From NCBI GenBank assembly GCA_027946555.1, contig JAPEVC010000131.1:1-64000 (forward strand): a stretch of 64,000 bases of DNA, read 5' to 3'. The position numbers were made by a program, and so were the translations under genes. Shown in pieces: positions 1 through 10,857 of this stretch; positions within the stretch are counted from its first letter, which is position 1, and each line of letters starts with the position of its first letter. This DNA comes from Gnomoniopsis sp. IMI 355080 (lineage: Eukaryota; Ascomycota; Sordariomycetes; Diaporthales; Gnomoniaceae). The notes beneath the pieces are model-generated. The model made no database searches. It saw only the letters and a list, made by a program, of their open reading frames with translations, and was not told the origin of the DNA.

Positions 1-162
1 GCCCCTCTTAATAACCTACCCCAACGTCCCCTTCTCTGCTTCAGACAAGTCTCGAGATTCCCGACACTCAGTCGCGGATACTGCGACTGACTGTATAATA
101 CTGTCGACGCTTGCTGACTGTGTCGACGCCATTTAGGACAAGCCCGAACTCCCCCCTCGCAG

Positions 163-2319
163 ATGGTTGGCGGCCCTCCTCCAATCAACACCGGAGCTCC
201 AGCACCCGGTTATCCTCCCCAGATCCCTCCCGCAATGCAAGGCGGTCCCCCAGTCGCCGGTGGTCCTCCGGGCTATACCGGCGCGCAAGGCTATGGCGCT
301 CCCCAGGCGGCTCCAACGGCACCGTACACACGGCCTGCCGCTGAGGTCGAGGGGAGTAGTAGGAGCAAAGCACAATTGATTGTCGGAATTGATTTCGTGA
401 GCACCAACCCGAAACACAGCGGACGCGGGGTCACAAAGAGCGAGCGTGCTAACCGAGTCATAGGGCACAACCTTTTCTGGTGTCGCTTTCGCATTTGCCA
501 CAAACAATGAGGCGAAGGAGGATATTATTTCAGAGTGGCCAGGCGCTGGCTCATACACCAAGCAGAAGGTTCGTCGCTGTTTAATTGTGTCGTGTCGCGC
601 GGGCAAGCGCGACATCACCCGGTAAGCGATAGAGACTTCAGCTGACACATTCTGCGGGCAGATTCCTACCGTACTCTACTACGATCAATACCAAAAAGTT
701 GTTGGCTGGGGCCCCGATATCGCCGATGCCCTCGCTCCAACTGGGTATCCGAAGCCAGGAGTACAAAAAGTGGAATGGTTCAAGCTTCAGCTCATGCTCT
801 CGGGCAACACATATATCGACCCCATTAACCTTCCCCCGCTGCCGCCAGGAAAGTCCGAAATCGATGTCGCTGCCGATTACCTTTTCAAGCTTCGCCAGGC
901 TATGCGAGCGGCCTTACAAAAGACCCTGGGCGAGGTATTCAACAGAGAAGAGCGGAATATCCGGTACTACTTGACTGTGCCTGCTATTTGGAACGATGCC
1001 GGCAAGGCTGCCACAAGAGCAGCTGCCATCCAGGCCGGTTTCTTGCGCGATGAGAACGACAACCGATTGACCCTTGTATCCGAGCCAGAAGCGGCCGCTC
1101 TTTTCTGCGCAAAAACTGGTCTGCTTAACCTCAAGGTCCACGACGCTCTACTCATTGTGGATTGTGGTGGTGGTACTGTCGATTTGATCGCGTATGAAGT
1201 CGAGGACGAGAATCCTTTTACGGTGGCCGAGTGCACAGCGGGATCCGGCGACTCATGCGGTTCGACTGCCCTGAACCGAAACTTCAGTAATATCCTCAGG
1301 ACGAAGATCAGGAAGATGAAGCTACCCGATGGCTCCAAAACTGCCGGGCGCGTTTACGCTAAATGTATAATGGACTTTGAAAACCGGATCAAGGCAGACT
1401 TCCGTAATAACGGGCAGAAATGGGCCGTCGACGTCGGCATCGAGGCCGAGTTTCCCGAGGCTGGTATTGAGGAGGGTTACATGACCTTCACCAATGAGGA
1501 GATTCTACAGTGCTTCGAACCCGTCGTCAACAGAATTCTCGAGCTCGTGCGCAACCAGATCATCGCCATCCAAGCCCAGAACCGCACTTTGCAGAATATT
1601 CTGGTCGTCGGTGGTTTCGGAGCCTCTGAGTATCTGTTCCAGCAGATCAAGTTGCATGTGCCGCCGCAATTCCAGGCAAAGGTGGTGCGACCTATGGACT
1701 CTGTAGCGGCCATCGTCAAGGGAGCTGTGACGGCCGGTATCACTGAGCGCGTAATCACACACCGAATTGCGCGGCGTCACTATCTTATGGCAACATTGCA
1801 GCCATTCAAAGAGGGCTATCATCCTGAGGCATACCGAGTGCCCTCGCTTGACGGGAAGGACCGGTGCAAGTTCACGCGCCAGATATTTGTGCAGAAGGGC
1901 CAGAAGGTCAAGATTGGGGAGCCCGTTAAGGTGTCATTCTTCAGACAGGTGGCACCCGGCGCGACCCTCATGTACGAGGACATTCTCTTCGCATGCGACG
2001 ATGATGTCTGCCCCGAGTATACCAAGGACCCTCGTAAGTTTTTTGCAGTCTTTTCTTTCTTGACGTTATTGATAAGAAGAGGTTACGGCAGAAGGCTGAC
2101 CAAATGTTTAATAATGCAGGCATCAAGGAGGTCGTCACCCTGACATCCGATCTCTCCCGCAAGAATCTGGAGAAGGACTTTGAGCGCATGGACACGCCAC
2201 AAGGCACCTTCTATCGTGTATACTTCGACATTTACCTGACGCTGGACGGCTCCGAGTTCAGCGCCGAGCTGGTTTGCCAGGGTGAAGTAATGGGTCGCTG
2301 TAGAGCGAGGTTCAGGTAA
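163..2319 (+). CDS. HSP70/HSPA12-like actin-fold ATPase
   Basis: Four exons: 163-396, 464-568, 662-2033, 2120-2319; 636 residues. All junctions are GT..AG, with branch-like sites near 448 and 641, and phases are consistent. Seen: a 70-residue Gly/Pro/Ala-rich N-terminus, then the phosphate-1 loop GIDFGTTFSGVAFA, which is only restored by splicing the first intron. The phosphate-2 motif VDCGGGTVDL lies near residues 279-288 and the adenosine motif VVGGFGASEY near 430. Family knowledge: fungal HSP70-like proteins of the HSPA12 type have the nucleotide-binding fold but a divergent C-terminus instead of a normal peptide-binding domain, and their clients are mostly unknown. Oddity: the ATG sits immediately after a pyrimidine-rich stretch ending in CAG, so a 5' intron could end there and a short upstream exon cannot be excluded. 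Gene identity is firm; substrate is unknown. Confidence 0.88.
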
Positions 2320-4057
2320 TTTATGTGGGAAAGGCAAAGAGATTAGAATTCTGGATTGAGAAGACGGGCAAAGAAACGATGCACAAGTATCGAGTGAAGA
2401 CAGAGGGCAAATGGACAGCAGCAAAATAACTTTGGCAGGAAACTCGATTCCTTTTTTCTTCACGAGACATTTACTACTGCTTCCTATTACTTTTGAGTTC
2501 GGCTGATGCTTTTCTTTTGTCTTTTCTACTTTTTTTACTTTTTGTTCAACTTGCCTAATGAGTGGCTGGGAACAAAGTTTGATACCACAACCGCATGCAA
2601 CGTCACAATCTAGTCGACCTTTTACAGCATGTTTTGTAGTAAGGAATGTCGTGACGAAGTTCTTTCCAATCATAAGTAGACTAATGAAATCTAGTGTAGA
2701 CCTCGCTTTGGCCCACCACTACTCCACTACCTGGCACATCGTGGCCAGGCCATTCAATCCTGGGCAGCGCACATACAGAAATGTTGCAAGCTGGGGATCT
2801 AGGGGCAACGAACGCTGTATATATCTATCAAAAGCCTCTGTCAGATGTACCTTTGTTTGTAACACTGTGTGAGTTCTGGATCATCTACCTCCAACTTGCC
2901 CTGAGGTTGCTTCTTTCCAAGCCTACCACAACCATTTGGAGACATCCACTACATCCAACACCATGATAGTCTTCGTGTTCGATGCCGGGCCATCCCACCT
3001 ATCGCGCAGATAACGGACATGCTGAACTCGCACTCAATTTTACAAGCCCGACACTAGAACAAATACTCGCTGTATTCCTAGGCCAAGTCTGACCGCGAGA
3101 GAGTAATGCCCAGACAGGTCCCTTGGATAAAAATACATCGTACATATCAGCTTAATATTAACATGCGTGGAACGGTGCGCCATTTCAGCCCCAGCATTAT
3201 AAGGACGACCTCGGTTTCTCGCATCGGTCAGAACGGCCCACGTGGGACCGTAGATCCATTTTGAACTTTCTCAATATCTCGAATATGCCCTATTTTCCAA
3301 GCCCGCCGACCTTGGGGATGCGAATCTGTAATGCGAATTTGTAACGCAACTCAGCTATAGGCAAGCTCGTCTTCCTAATTTTAGATTACTAAATAGTACA
3401 AGCGCCATCAAACATGACTTCTAACTATATTATTAGCATAAAGTTTATTTTTGAGACGATCTTATTAAATTGGCAGTGATGGGGCAAAGTTTTCAGCGGC
3501 ACTAAGTGGTCTGAATCTGCGTATATAAAGAATAAATACAGCGCGTAAGCAAGGTTCAGCCTGTGTGCCGACCTTAAATTAGACGTAATACGCATCGAAC
3601 TCAACATACGTCGATGCAAATAATGGTACGAGGATCTTGTCACTCCCATGGCGGTCTGGTCTAGGCTATGCAGTCCTGCATCAACCTAGTGTCAAGGCAG
3701 TAACTTTAAAACCCATATGCATATATCCTATTTGAATCATATGATAGACATCTCATACCCCAGAAGTTCGAGTAACAAGTGTAGTATAGAGTGCCGAATC
3801 CCGTCTCATATTAGGACGAGATATCAATTTAATTATACATGGGGTCAAACGTTACTTTGTCCTCTCCAATCCTAGCACAGACCAGAGCGACATCAAGATT
3901 GAGCCAAGGATATATCCGCTGGTGCCCGAAATCCAAAAAAACCACGGGCCTTCGGAGTCGGGTTCCTAGCCTTTCTCCCTCTTGATGAACCTTCATCGCC
4001 ACTTTGCTACACCGCCGACCATATTTGCCATAAACAACTATACCGTGCCGCCCCAAA
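2320..4057. other. intergenic, no supported gene
   Basis: About 1.7 kb between the HSP70-like gene and the next gene on the same strand. Open frames here are short, low in codon structure and mostly lack an ATG. The right part must hold the promoter of the gene at 4058; I saw no distinct motif. Confidence 0.5.
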
Positions 4058-4936
4058 ATGGAGAAACAGAGGACTAGGTCGATGAGCAACCTAGTAGCAA
4101 TGGACAGAAATCACCCTCGCACTGGCTCCATGATGCCGTCCAGACTGCGCCGCATTACCTCCCTGTCAGGATGGCCTCGAGAGCGCATTTCGAGAGAGTC
4201 GGCGGCGGGCTACAGCGCTGCGCCACAAGATGGCGACAGATTGTCACGCACAACTAGCAGGATCTCATCCAAACCAAGCCTACGTCGCATCGCCTCGACG
4301 CCTAGCCGAATATTCAGGTCCAATATCGGCGCTGGTACAGCTCAGAAAAAGGAGGCTTCGAGTGAAGGCAGTCTAATGAGAGTTACGGACAAAGAAATGA
4401 CTCAGGTGACACGCAAACCGTCCGTGGTTCGCCTCCGCCGCATGGCGTCCATGCCGGCGCGGTCCCTCAAGCGTATAACAAGTCGATCTCAAGTCCCTTC
4501 GCAAGATGTTGCAGTTTACGAGGAAAACTACTTGTCTCGGATGAGGTCTTGGTCTGGTTCTGTGAAGACTGGCACTTCGAGGTGGTTTGGAACTGTGCGC
4601 CAGCTTCCTTTCTATGTGTACTCTTGATGAAAGCTCACCCAAAGCTAATTGTGCGACCTTCAGAGCCGCAAAGGGAAAGTTGCCTCCCGAGTTGAAGTGT
4701 CCCAGACGCCTGCAAGAGAGGCCCGGCCACCGCGGCATGTCCACTTTGCGACGGCCGAGCTGAGGCCTGACATCGGCAGCGAGTCGAGCGAGGACGATAA
4801 TCTATCCAGCTACCACGTGTCTCTACTGCCGACTAGACGTCATGTTGATGAGATCCGGGATGGCGGTGATGGTAAGCAGGAGAAGTGGTGGAGGAACGAC
4901 ACGTACTATCAAGCATTGGCTATTCCGATATTTTGA
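4058..4936 (+). CDS. Ser/Arg-rich basic protein with repeated LRR[IM][AT]S motif
   Basis: Two exons, 4058-4615 and 4664-4936, giving 276 residues; the 48-bp intron has donor GTGTAC, branch GCTAAT and acceptor TTCAG, and phase 0 is kept. The ATG context CAAAATGG is good. I do not recognise the family. Seen: the first 170 residues are rich in Ser, Arg, Met and Thr, and carry at least four copies of a hexamer L-[RK]-R-[IM]-[AT]-S: LRRITS, LRRIAS, LRRMAS and LKRITS. The C-terminal 90 residues turn acidic (GSESSEDD) and end in IPIF. There is no signal peptide or membrane segment. The repeated RRxS pattern matches basophilic kinase sites (PKA type), so phospho-regulation is an inference only. The consistent intron and Ser/Arg composition across both exons argue for a real gene. 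Confidence 0.6.
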
Positions 4937-5739
4937 CTCAGGTCGAATCGACTTTACTAATTACGCAATCCGGCCCTCGATAATTACCACGATGTCAAAC
5001 AGATTCACCAGGCCGTCTTTATGATTTGTTCAGCGCGACTTGGAATTGGGCTTGACGCTGTAGTCTGGATCCTGGAAAGCAGCCTGATTTATTAACAGCC
5101 TATGCCCAACTCTGGTGGACTGGTCACTATCCCCAAAAACTCTCAACCGGCTTCAGACTGCCAGGTCGGTGGTTATCTTCTTGAGGTTCTCGATATCCTG
5201 TCTTCACAAGGAGCTGTATTTTTTGTCGTGCTTGATCTGCAAGAACGGACCTGTTCGCAGTTTGATCATCCATCCTCTGTAGAGCCATCACGCCAAGATT
5301 CGTCCATCCTGCAAGTTTTCTTGATCATTCAAATAGTATGTTATAGTAACATTTGGCTCATTACTATTCAGTGTTATACGCATAGAAACTGTCGCTGTCG
5401 CAAGACTAACGCAAAGTTACGTTCCGAAGAACCCCTCTCGCTATGTACCAAGGTATCTATTTCTTTATTGTTACCTACTGGCTGGCGGATAAGCTCTGTG
5501 CGCGACATATGCATCTGCAATAGCCTGCCTTCCATCTCTTTTAATTTTATCGGAAGTTACTTATCAATGGATTCCAGGCCCTTCTGGGGAGACGGAGGGG
5601 ACAATGGTAAAGCCGTGCGAGACACAATTTGCACACCTGCAGGTGGCGTTGCATCGGAAGGCTGCAAAACCATCAGCAAGTGGTTCAAGCTCGAGTAGGC
5701 TCAAAAGTTTTTACGCCCAGCGATTTGCATCTTCATTCA

Positions 5740-5759
5740 CTACCTACCTAGGTAGGTAG
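5740..5759. repeat. 20-bp perfect palindrome (CCTAGGTA type)
   Basis: CTACCTACCTAGGTAGGTAG is its own reverse complement. A related CCTAGGTA-rich inverted stretch occurs about 700 bp downstream. Such a palindrome could form a hairpin or be a site for a dimeric protein; no function can be assigned. Confidence 0.7.
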
Positions 5760-6241
5760 CAGCCCAATACCTAGTGCGATAGACACCCATCGCATCATTG
5801 GGCTTCGATGGCCACAACATTACTTACAATCACTATGACTTAGATTTTCCATTCCCAGCACCCACACAAGCCTTGAGACCAAGCAACGGTGAGCGGAGTG
5901 CATGGTCTGATGTACCTAGGTGTGTGACATAGAAGTCTCTGCTGATGAAGAGGGGCACAAGGTCGACGTACAAGCTTGTGCCTACAGAAATGGAGAATAT
6001 GATACCGAGGAGGCAGCGATCACATGGAGCATTGCGCGCCGTTCGGTGTCGTGACCGTGGGAACGTTTCTGGGTGTAGCAGGGAGGTGTTCTCTCGCGAG
6101 GCATGCATGTGGTGCCTGCAATATGTGACTTGTACAATACATAGACACAAACGAAGCATTTACTAGGGCAGATTGAGAAGCTACAGGCTTGGGTAAACTA
6201 TTCCATGTTACCATAGAATTGATTCATACAATAGTTGGCAA

Positions 6242-6274
<33 letters not shown>

Positions 6275-6276
6275 AA
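6242..6276. repeat. T13A22 homopolymer junction
   Basis: Thirteen T followed directly by twenty-two A. The two arms are self-complementary. This could be a nucleosome-depleting poly(dA:dT) element, or a remnant of a retroposed poly(A) tail. No flanking duplication was found by eye. Confidence 0.75.
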
Positions 6277-6427
6277 CCTATTCCACATTTGGGACTACTG
6301 GGTCCAGAACTTTTCGCACAATGAGCCAGCCTTTCTAGCAAACTTTAGTCATTATACCTGGGTAATGATGTTTATTCCGATTGATTACTGGACAAGAAAT
6401 AGTGGTGACCGTAAAGTCGGTATATAC

Positions 6428-6469
6428 CTAAGTACTTACCTAGGTACCTAGGTATGTAAGTAGGTAAGT
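6428..6469. repeat. CCTAGGTA/TAAGTA inverted repeat cluster
   Basis: The stretch has two overlapping copies of CCTAGGTA around a central GGTACC, flanked by ACTTA on the left and TAAGT on the right, making an imperfect palindrome. It shares its core with the 20-bp palindrome at 5740 and a copy near 41165 (CTACCTAGGTAAGTA). Confidence 0.55.
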
Positions 6470-6477
6470 GTCGAGGA

Positions 6478-6545
6478 TGCTCTTTCTCTCCTGCTGAAGT
6501 CTCTCTGTATCTCTCTCCATCTCCCTCTCTCCCTCTCTCTTTCTG
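6478..6545. repeat. CT-rich microsatellite
   Basis: An imperfect run of TCTC units (pyrimidine-rich on the plus strand). Such tracts are common in fungal intergenic DNA and promoters. Confidence 0.55.
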
Positions 6546-7920
6546 AATGGTTTTACTCCCACTCCAAAGACAGTCATAGTTGATGAGAGAGATGGAGCTC
6601 TCAAGCCAGTTCTTACCTCATCTATCTACATAGGTGTGTACTCATTAAATACGCAAATTGGTCTACATCCTCGGCAAGTCCAACGTAACTGGAATTGTTT
6701 CAGCACCGCTCAAATCATGTTAGATGGCCTTGGAACTATGATGCACCATTCCTTTTTTACATTGGCGCTTGGGCATTTGACCCGTCCCTCAGGCATCTAC
6801 CACCAAGACTGGTCTCGTGAGGCTATGCACCTAACTGTGACAAGCCCACTCATTGAAGCCTTTCCCATTCTCATTGCTCAGTTGGCTCATGCAGGATACA
6901 CTACAGTTTCTTTGCTACTATGTCTACTTGAAACAGCCCAGTGGGCCATTCGTCCTAGCCTGGGGTGTAAAGTCTAGAGTTAGACGCTGAGGCTGAGCGA
7001 CTGGCGCACAGACTCGATACACGAACCTCACTGCATGGCATCAACGAAGTTCACCACATTTGCCCAGTCTCAACAAGCAGCGCCATAGAATCCGGGGAAA
7101 CCAAGGCAGCTACACGCTTGATAGGCACAGTTGGTGGGGATCGGTGAGGAGTGAAGGATCCGCTAAAGGCTTGCCAGGCCCAAATCCTTGGCCTCAAGCC
7201 TTTTAGCCAAGGGACTATCTAGATAGTTAATCACGATGCGTGACCCGTCCAATCAGGAATGGCAACCCAAGCTCGAGCATATGGATTCCAAGAGTTTCTG
7301 CAGTGGTCAAGGCTCGTCCCCTTCCACGTCCGAGGAACTGGTAAAGCCAAAAGACCTAACGCGGCAAGGCCTGTGGATCATTGCATGCTGTGAGGATGTT
7401 GCCTGCTTATTAGTGTCTGCAAACGCAAACGCGTTTGCAGAAGCGGGCAGCCGACTCTTTATCCAGAGGGGAGAGGGGAGTGGTAGGCTCTGACTTCCCC
7501 ATGAGCTTGGCATCGCAAGAAGCTGGGGAAAGACTTCCCCAGTATCTTGGCTCCAATAGCTGAAAGGGGCATTTAGTCCGACCCGGGGATATGGAAAATC
7601 TAGGTCATGTGGTCTATCCTACAGCGCCTTGGCTCATTACGCGTGGCTGAGAGCAACGCGGAATACCAAGACGCGGATGTCTTGGAAGCGATATAGTTCA
7701 GAGTGTAGGGGCTTCACAAAGATGGCAATGGCGTCGGGCGGTGAGAACCTTGAGCCCGAGTCAAGATGAGGGAAAAGTAGAAAGAGCATGCTTTCCTCGA
7801 CTTCTAAAAGATATTAGGGCTGCGTTTCCGTCACCCTGCTCTTTTCCAGGTTTGTCTTCCTCCGGCGCCTGATATTTGATTTCAAAGATCTATACAGATA
7901 CTACGTATGCAGGTTGCAAG

Positions 7921-9701
7921 ATGGCGACGCCTATATACTCCGATGACATCAAACAATCAGATACAAGCCTAGACGTCAAAGCCGGAGAAAAACAAGTGGA
8001 GGACGTATCCAATCTCGAAAACAGCAGTTCTTTAGAAAATGCTGTGCCATGGGATGACGCCGCCACTAGAAGGCTGATCAGAAAAATTGATTGGCGTCTG
8101 ATACCTTTCCTCGCACTACTATACTTGTTATCCTTCTTGGACCGCACGAACATTGGCAATGCTCGCCTGGACACTCTCGAGCTGGACCTGGGCATGAGTG
8201 GCCTCCAGTACAATCATGCTCTTGCAATATTCTTCCCGTTCTACGTGGCGATTGAGGTCCCAAGCAACATGGCGATGAAGCGTTTGCGACCGAGTGTTTG
8301 GCTGCCCATTATCATGCTTGCCTGGTAAGTCCAGACTTTGCACCATCCTCCTCTTGGTCACTGCATGTATTCACCGAGCTGACTTACTGAACTAGGGGCT
8401 TATGTACTACCTTGATGGGCATCGTCCAGAATTATAAGGGCCTACTGGTTGTTAGAGCGTTTTTGGGTATTGCTGAAGGTGGCCTGTTTCCCGGTGTGAC
8501 ATACTTGTGAGTCGTCGCTTGCGAACCCGAGCACGGCGTGTTCAGCCGGACTAATGAAGGCCCTTCAAAGCATCACCATGTGGTACCGACGCCACGAATG
8601 TGGATTGAGAATGGCCATCTTCTTCTCCGCCGCAACGGCAGCAGGCGCCTTTGGTGGGCTTCTCGCACGTGGTATTCTCGAAATGCGAGGTGTAGGAGGG
8701 CTGGAGGGCTGGCGATGGCTGTTCATTTTGGAGGGCATATTGACGTTCTTTGTCGGTTCGTGTCGAGCTTTTGTAAATCCATGTTGATACAGACTGACAC
8801 CGTAACCTAGCTGTCGCTGCCTTTTGGTGCCTGTACGACTATCCAGCAACAGCTCGATTTCTCACCGAACCTGAGCGCAAAGAGGTGACAAGTCGTCTCA
8901 AGCTCGACCGCTCGTCCCTCGCGGACGAGTATGACTTGAGATACTTCTGGGATGCTGTGAAGGACTGGAAGATATGGGTTCACATGTTCATCACTATTGG
9001 CGTGTACACGACTCTCTACTCGTATGCATTGTTTGTACCCACCATCATCTCCGGCCTGGGATACCGCAGCACCACGGCTCAGCTCTTGACGGTCCCGCCT
9101 TATTTTGTGGCGTGTTTCTTTTGTATCGGTGCTGGCTATGCGGCGGATAAGACCAAACAAAGAGGACTGTTCATGATCGGATTCATGGGTTTAGCGTGAG
9201 TTTCTCCGTTCTTCGTGCGCCTCTGTAGATGGAAAGGCTAAACGGCAGACTGACGTTCCAATGTTCTCCAGCATGGTTGGCCTTATCATGCTCCTCGCCA
9301 CGGACAACAACCAAGTCAAGTATGCAGGCTGCTTCTTACTCGCGAGCGGTGTCTACCCTAACGTGCCCCAAGGAGTGGCTTGGAATGGCAACAACATCGG
9401 CGGCTCCCTGAAGCGTGGTGTCGGCATCGCCATGCATGTAGCGTTTGGCAACATGGGCGGTGTGGTTTCGGCGTACCTCTACCAGACCAAAGACCGGCCA
9501 AAGTACTATCCTGGGCACGGAACTCTGCTGGCTTTGCAGGGGATGGCGATGGTGTTGAGTATTTTCATGACGATTTATTTGCGGCGCGAGAACGCCAGGC
9601 GAGACAGGATGCACAAGCCGCCCAGCGAGTACACAGAGGCTGAGAGGGAGGCTGAACGGCATATGGGAGACAATGCAACGTTCTTTAGGTATACCATATG
9701 A
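7921..9701 (+). CDS. MFS transporter, Dal5/TNA1-type anion:cation symporter
   Basis: Five exons, 7921-8324, 8396-8506, 8571-8755, 8811-9195 and 9272-9701; 504 residues with consistent phases at every junction. Seen: an acidic N-terminus, then RKIDWRLIPFLALLYLLSFLDRTNIGNA, abbreviated here to its key parts RLIPFL and LDRTNIGNA, which mark the first helix of this family. Next come a conserved RAFLGIAEGGLFPGVTY helix and TMWYRRHECGLRMA, both standard in allantoate/nicotinate/pantothenate-type permeases. The C-terminus after GNMGGVVSAYLY is cytosolic and charged. Family knowledge: these are plasma-membrane proton symporters for small organic anions such as allantoate, nicotinate, pantothenate or tartrate; the substrate cannot be read from sequence. 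The start at 7921 (AAGATGGCG) is the first ATG; the upstream in-frame stretch has none. Confidence 0.92.
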
Positions 9702-10857
9702 CAGGTATACCATATGAAGGTATCTGGAGCCGTCAAATGCTTGAGCCTTGCGCAGTTGTAGGTAAGTTGGACGGTGTTGGCTATACGGGCAACAGGACAG
9801 GCAAAGCACCTACATACTGCCTAGTGTAATTGATTGTTCCTAGTGTCCATGAGGAATGTGGCTGGACACACTTACCAGGCCTTTTACTGATAAAGCCCTT
9901 CGTCTGTCATGATCTCCCTGATTTGGCGTTGCAAATGGTGGCCAAGTTCACTAAGCACTTGCAAGAAGGGTGCATTTGTGACATCATGTTCCCAAATCCA
10001 GGGTCTTGTCCGGAGTGGATCCTCTGTGGGAGAGAGGCGCTTGAGTCCATTCCAGCCATAAGACGGGCGGTTGTGTTCCTAGCCTGCTAGCCAATCGCAC
10101 CACTCACAGCCTGCAGCGCCAAGCTTGTCAGCCCCCTGCACTACTGCGTAGTCACCTGCAACCCACAGTATCAGTACCTGAAGATGGGTAATCGCGGCTC
10201 AGCCCACTGAAACCACACGCCTCGAACTCCCCAGTCACACACCCCTGACCACGCTGTTCATCAACCTGCGAATCCGGGAAGCCAACCATTCATGCGTCAT
10301 CGTCGTCTACACACTCTACCCGCGAGGGAGGGTCCCCGGGTGCCCCAGGTTGTTGAGTGTGCTGGACCAGTCGGAGCACAGAGTAGTGGCCGTTGAAACG
10401 AAACCATGGCAGAGCCCCAGTCGTGATGAACGACTTGGGCTTGGGTCGCGAACCATTCGCTCCTTTATAATACCTCTGGGGGAAAACACCGTCGCCGCTG
10501 ACCATGGTAGCGATCGTCGAGAGTTCTGCTTACCTTACTACATACCTACTTGACTACTTACCTCCTTGGTACGCTTGTGTGTGCGATACTACAGATTGAC
10601 AACGACAGAGTGAGTAAGAAAGACACTTGCATCGTTCTCTTTTGAGTTTCAGAACATTTCGTTCTATATACTGCATTCTTTGTTCAGAGTCCCAGGGCTT
10701 GGCCATCTCATCTCTCTCTCGCTCATATAAAGCCTTGCTGGGAGGATACACATCTACTGCTGGCATCTCAAGCCTAAAGGGCGCCCGTCTTCAGTACAAG
10801 ACTCGCCTCTACTCTCTCCAAATTCCGTCTGTCTCGTTCAATTGAACGCCCGCGAAA
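9702..10857. other. intergenic with promoter of the thaumatin-like gene
   Basis: About 1.15 kb. It starts with a duplicated AGGTATACCATATGA unit overlapping the MFS stop (about 9688-9718). A short open frame at 9830-10090 has no family features. A CATATAAAG box lies near 10723, suitable for the downstream gene. Confidence 0.5.
10723..10731 (+). promoter_or_regulatory. TATA-like box
   Basis: CATATAAAG lies about 130 bp upstream of the ATG at 10858, within a CT-rich leader (TCTCTCTCTCGC). This spacing fits a TATA element with a moderate 5' leader, but it is only a motif match. Confidence 0.35.

Larger units (their letters stand above)
4937..7920. other. gene-poor 3-kb stretch
   Basis: No convincing gene. 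Open frames at 5102-5698, 6636-6977 and 7236-7493 lack recognisable domains. The stretch contains a 20-bp palindrome at 5740, a T13A22 tract at 6242, CCTAGGTA-rich inverted repeats near 6428 and a CT-rich microsatellite at about 6480-6545. The last few hundred bases must include the promoter of the MFS gene at 7921. Confidence 0.5.

Noticed and set aside
5102..5698. 198-codon plus-strand open frame
   Set aside because: It has an ATG but no recognisable domain, an odd mix of hydrophobic and Cys-rich pieces, no intron support and lies in a gene-poor AT-variable stretch.
6636..6977. 113-codon plus-strand open frame
   Set aside because: No ATG with good context or domain; composition looks like translated noncoding DNA.
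7236..7493. 85-codon plus-strand open frame
   Set aside because: No family features; it overlaps a minus-strand frame of equal length in the MFS upstream region.
9830..10090. 86-codon frame with Cys residues between MFS and thaumatin-like genes
   Set aside because: It has no signal peptide and no domain, and its first codon is not ATG.
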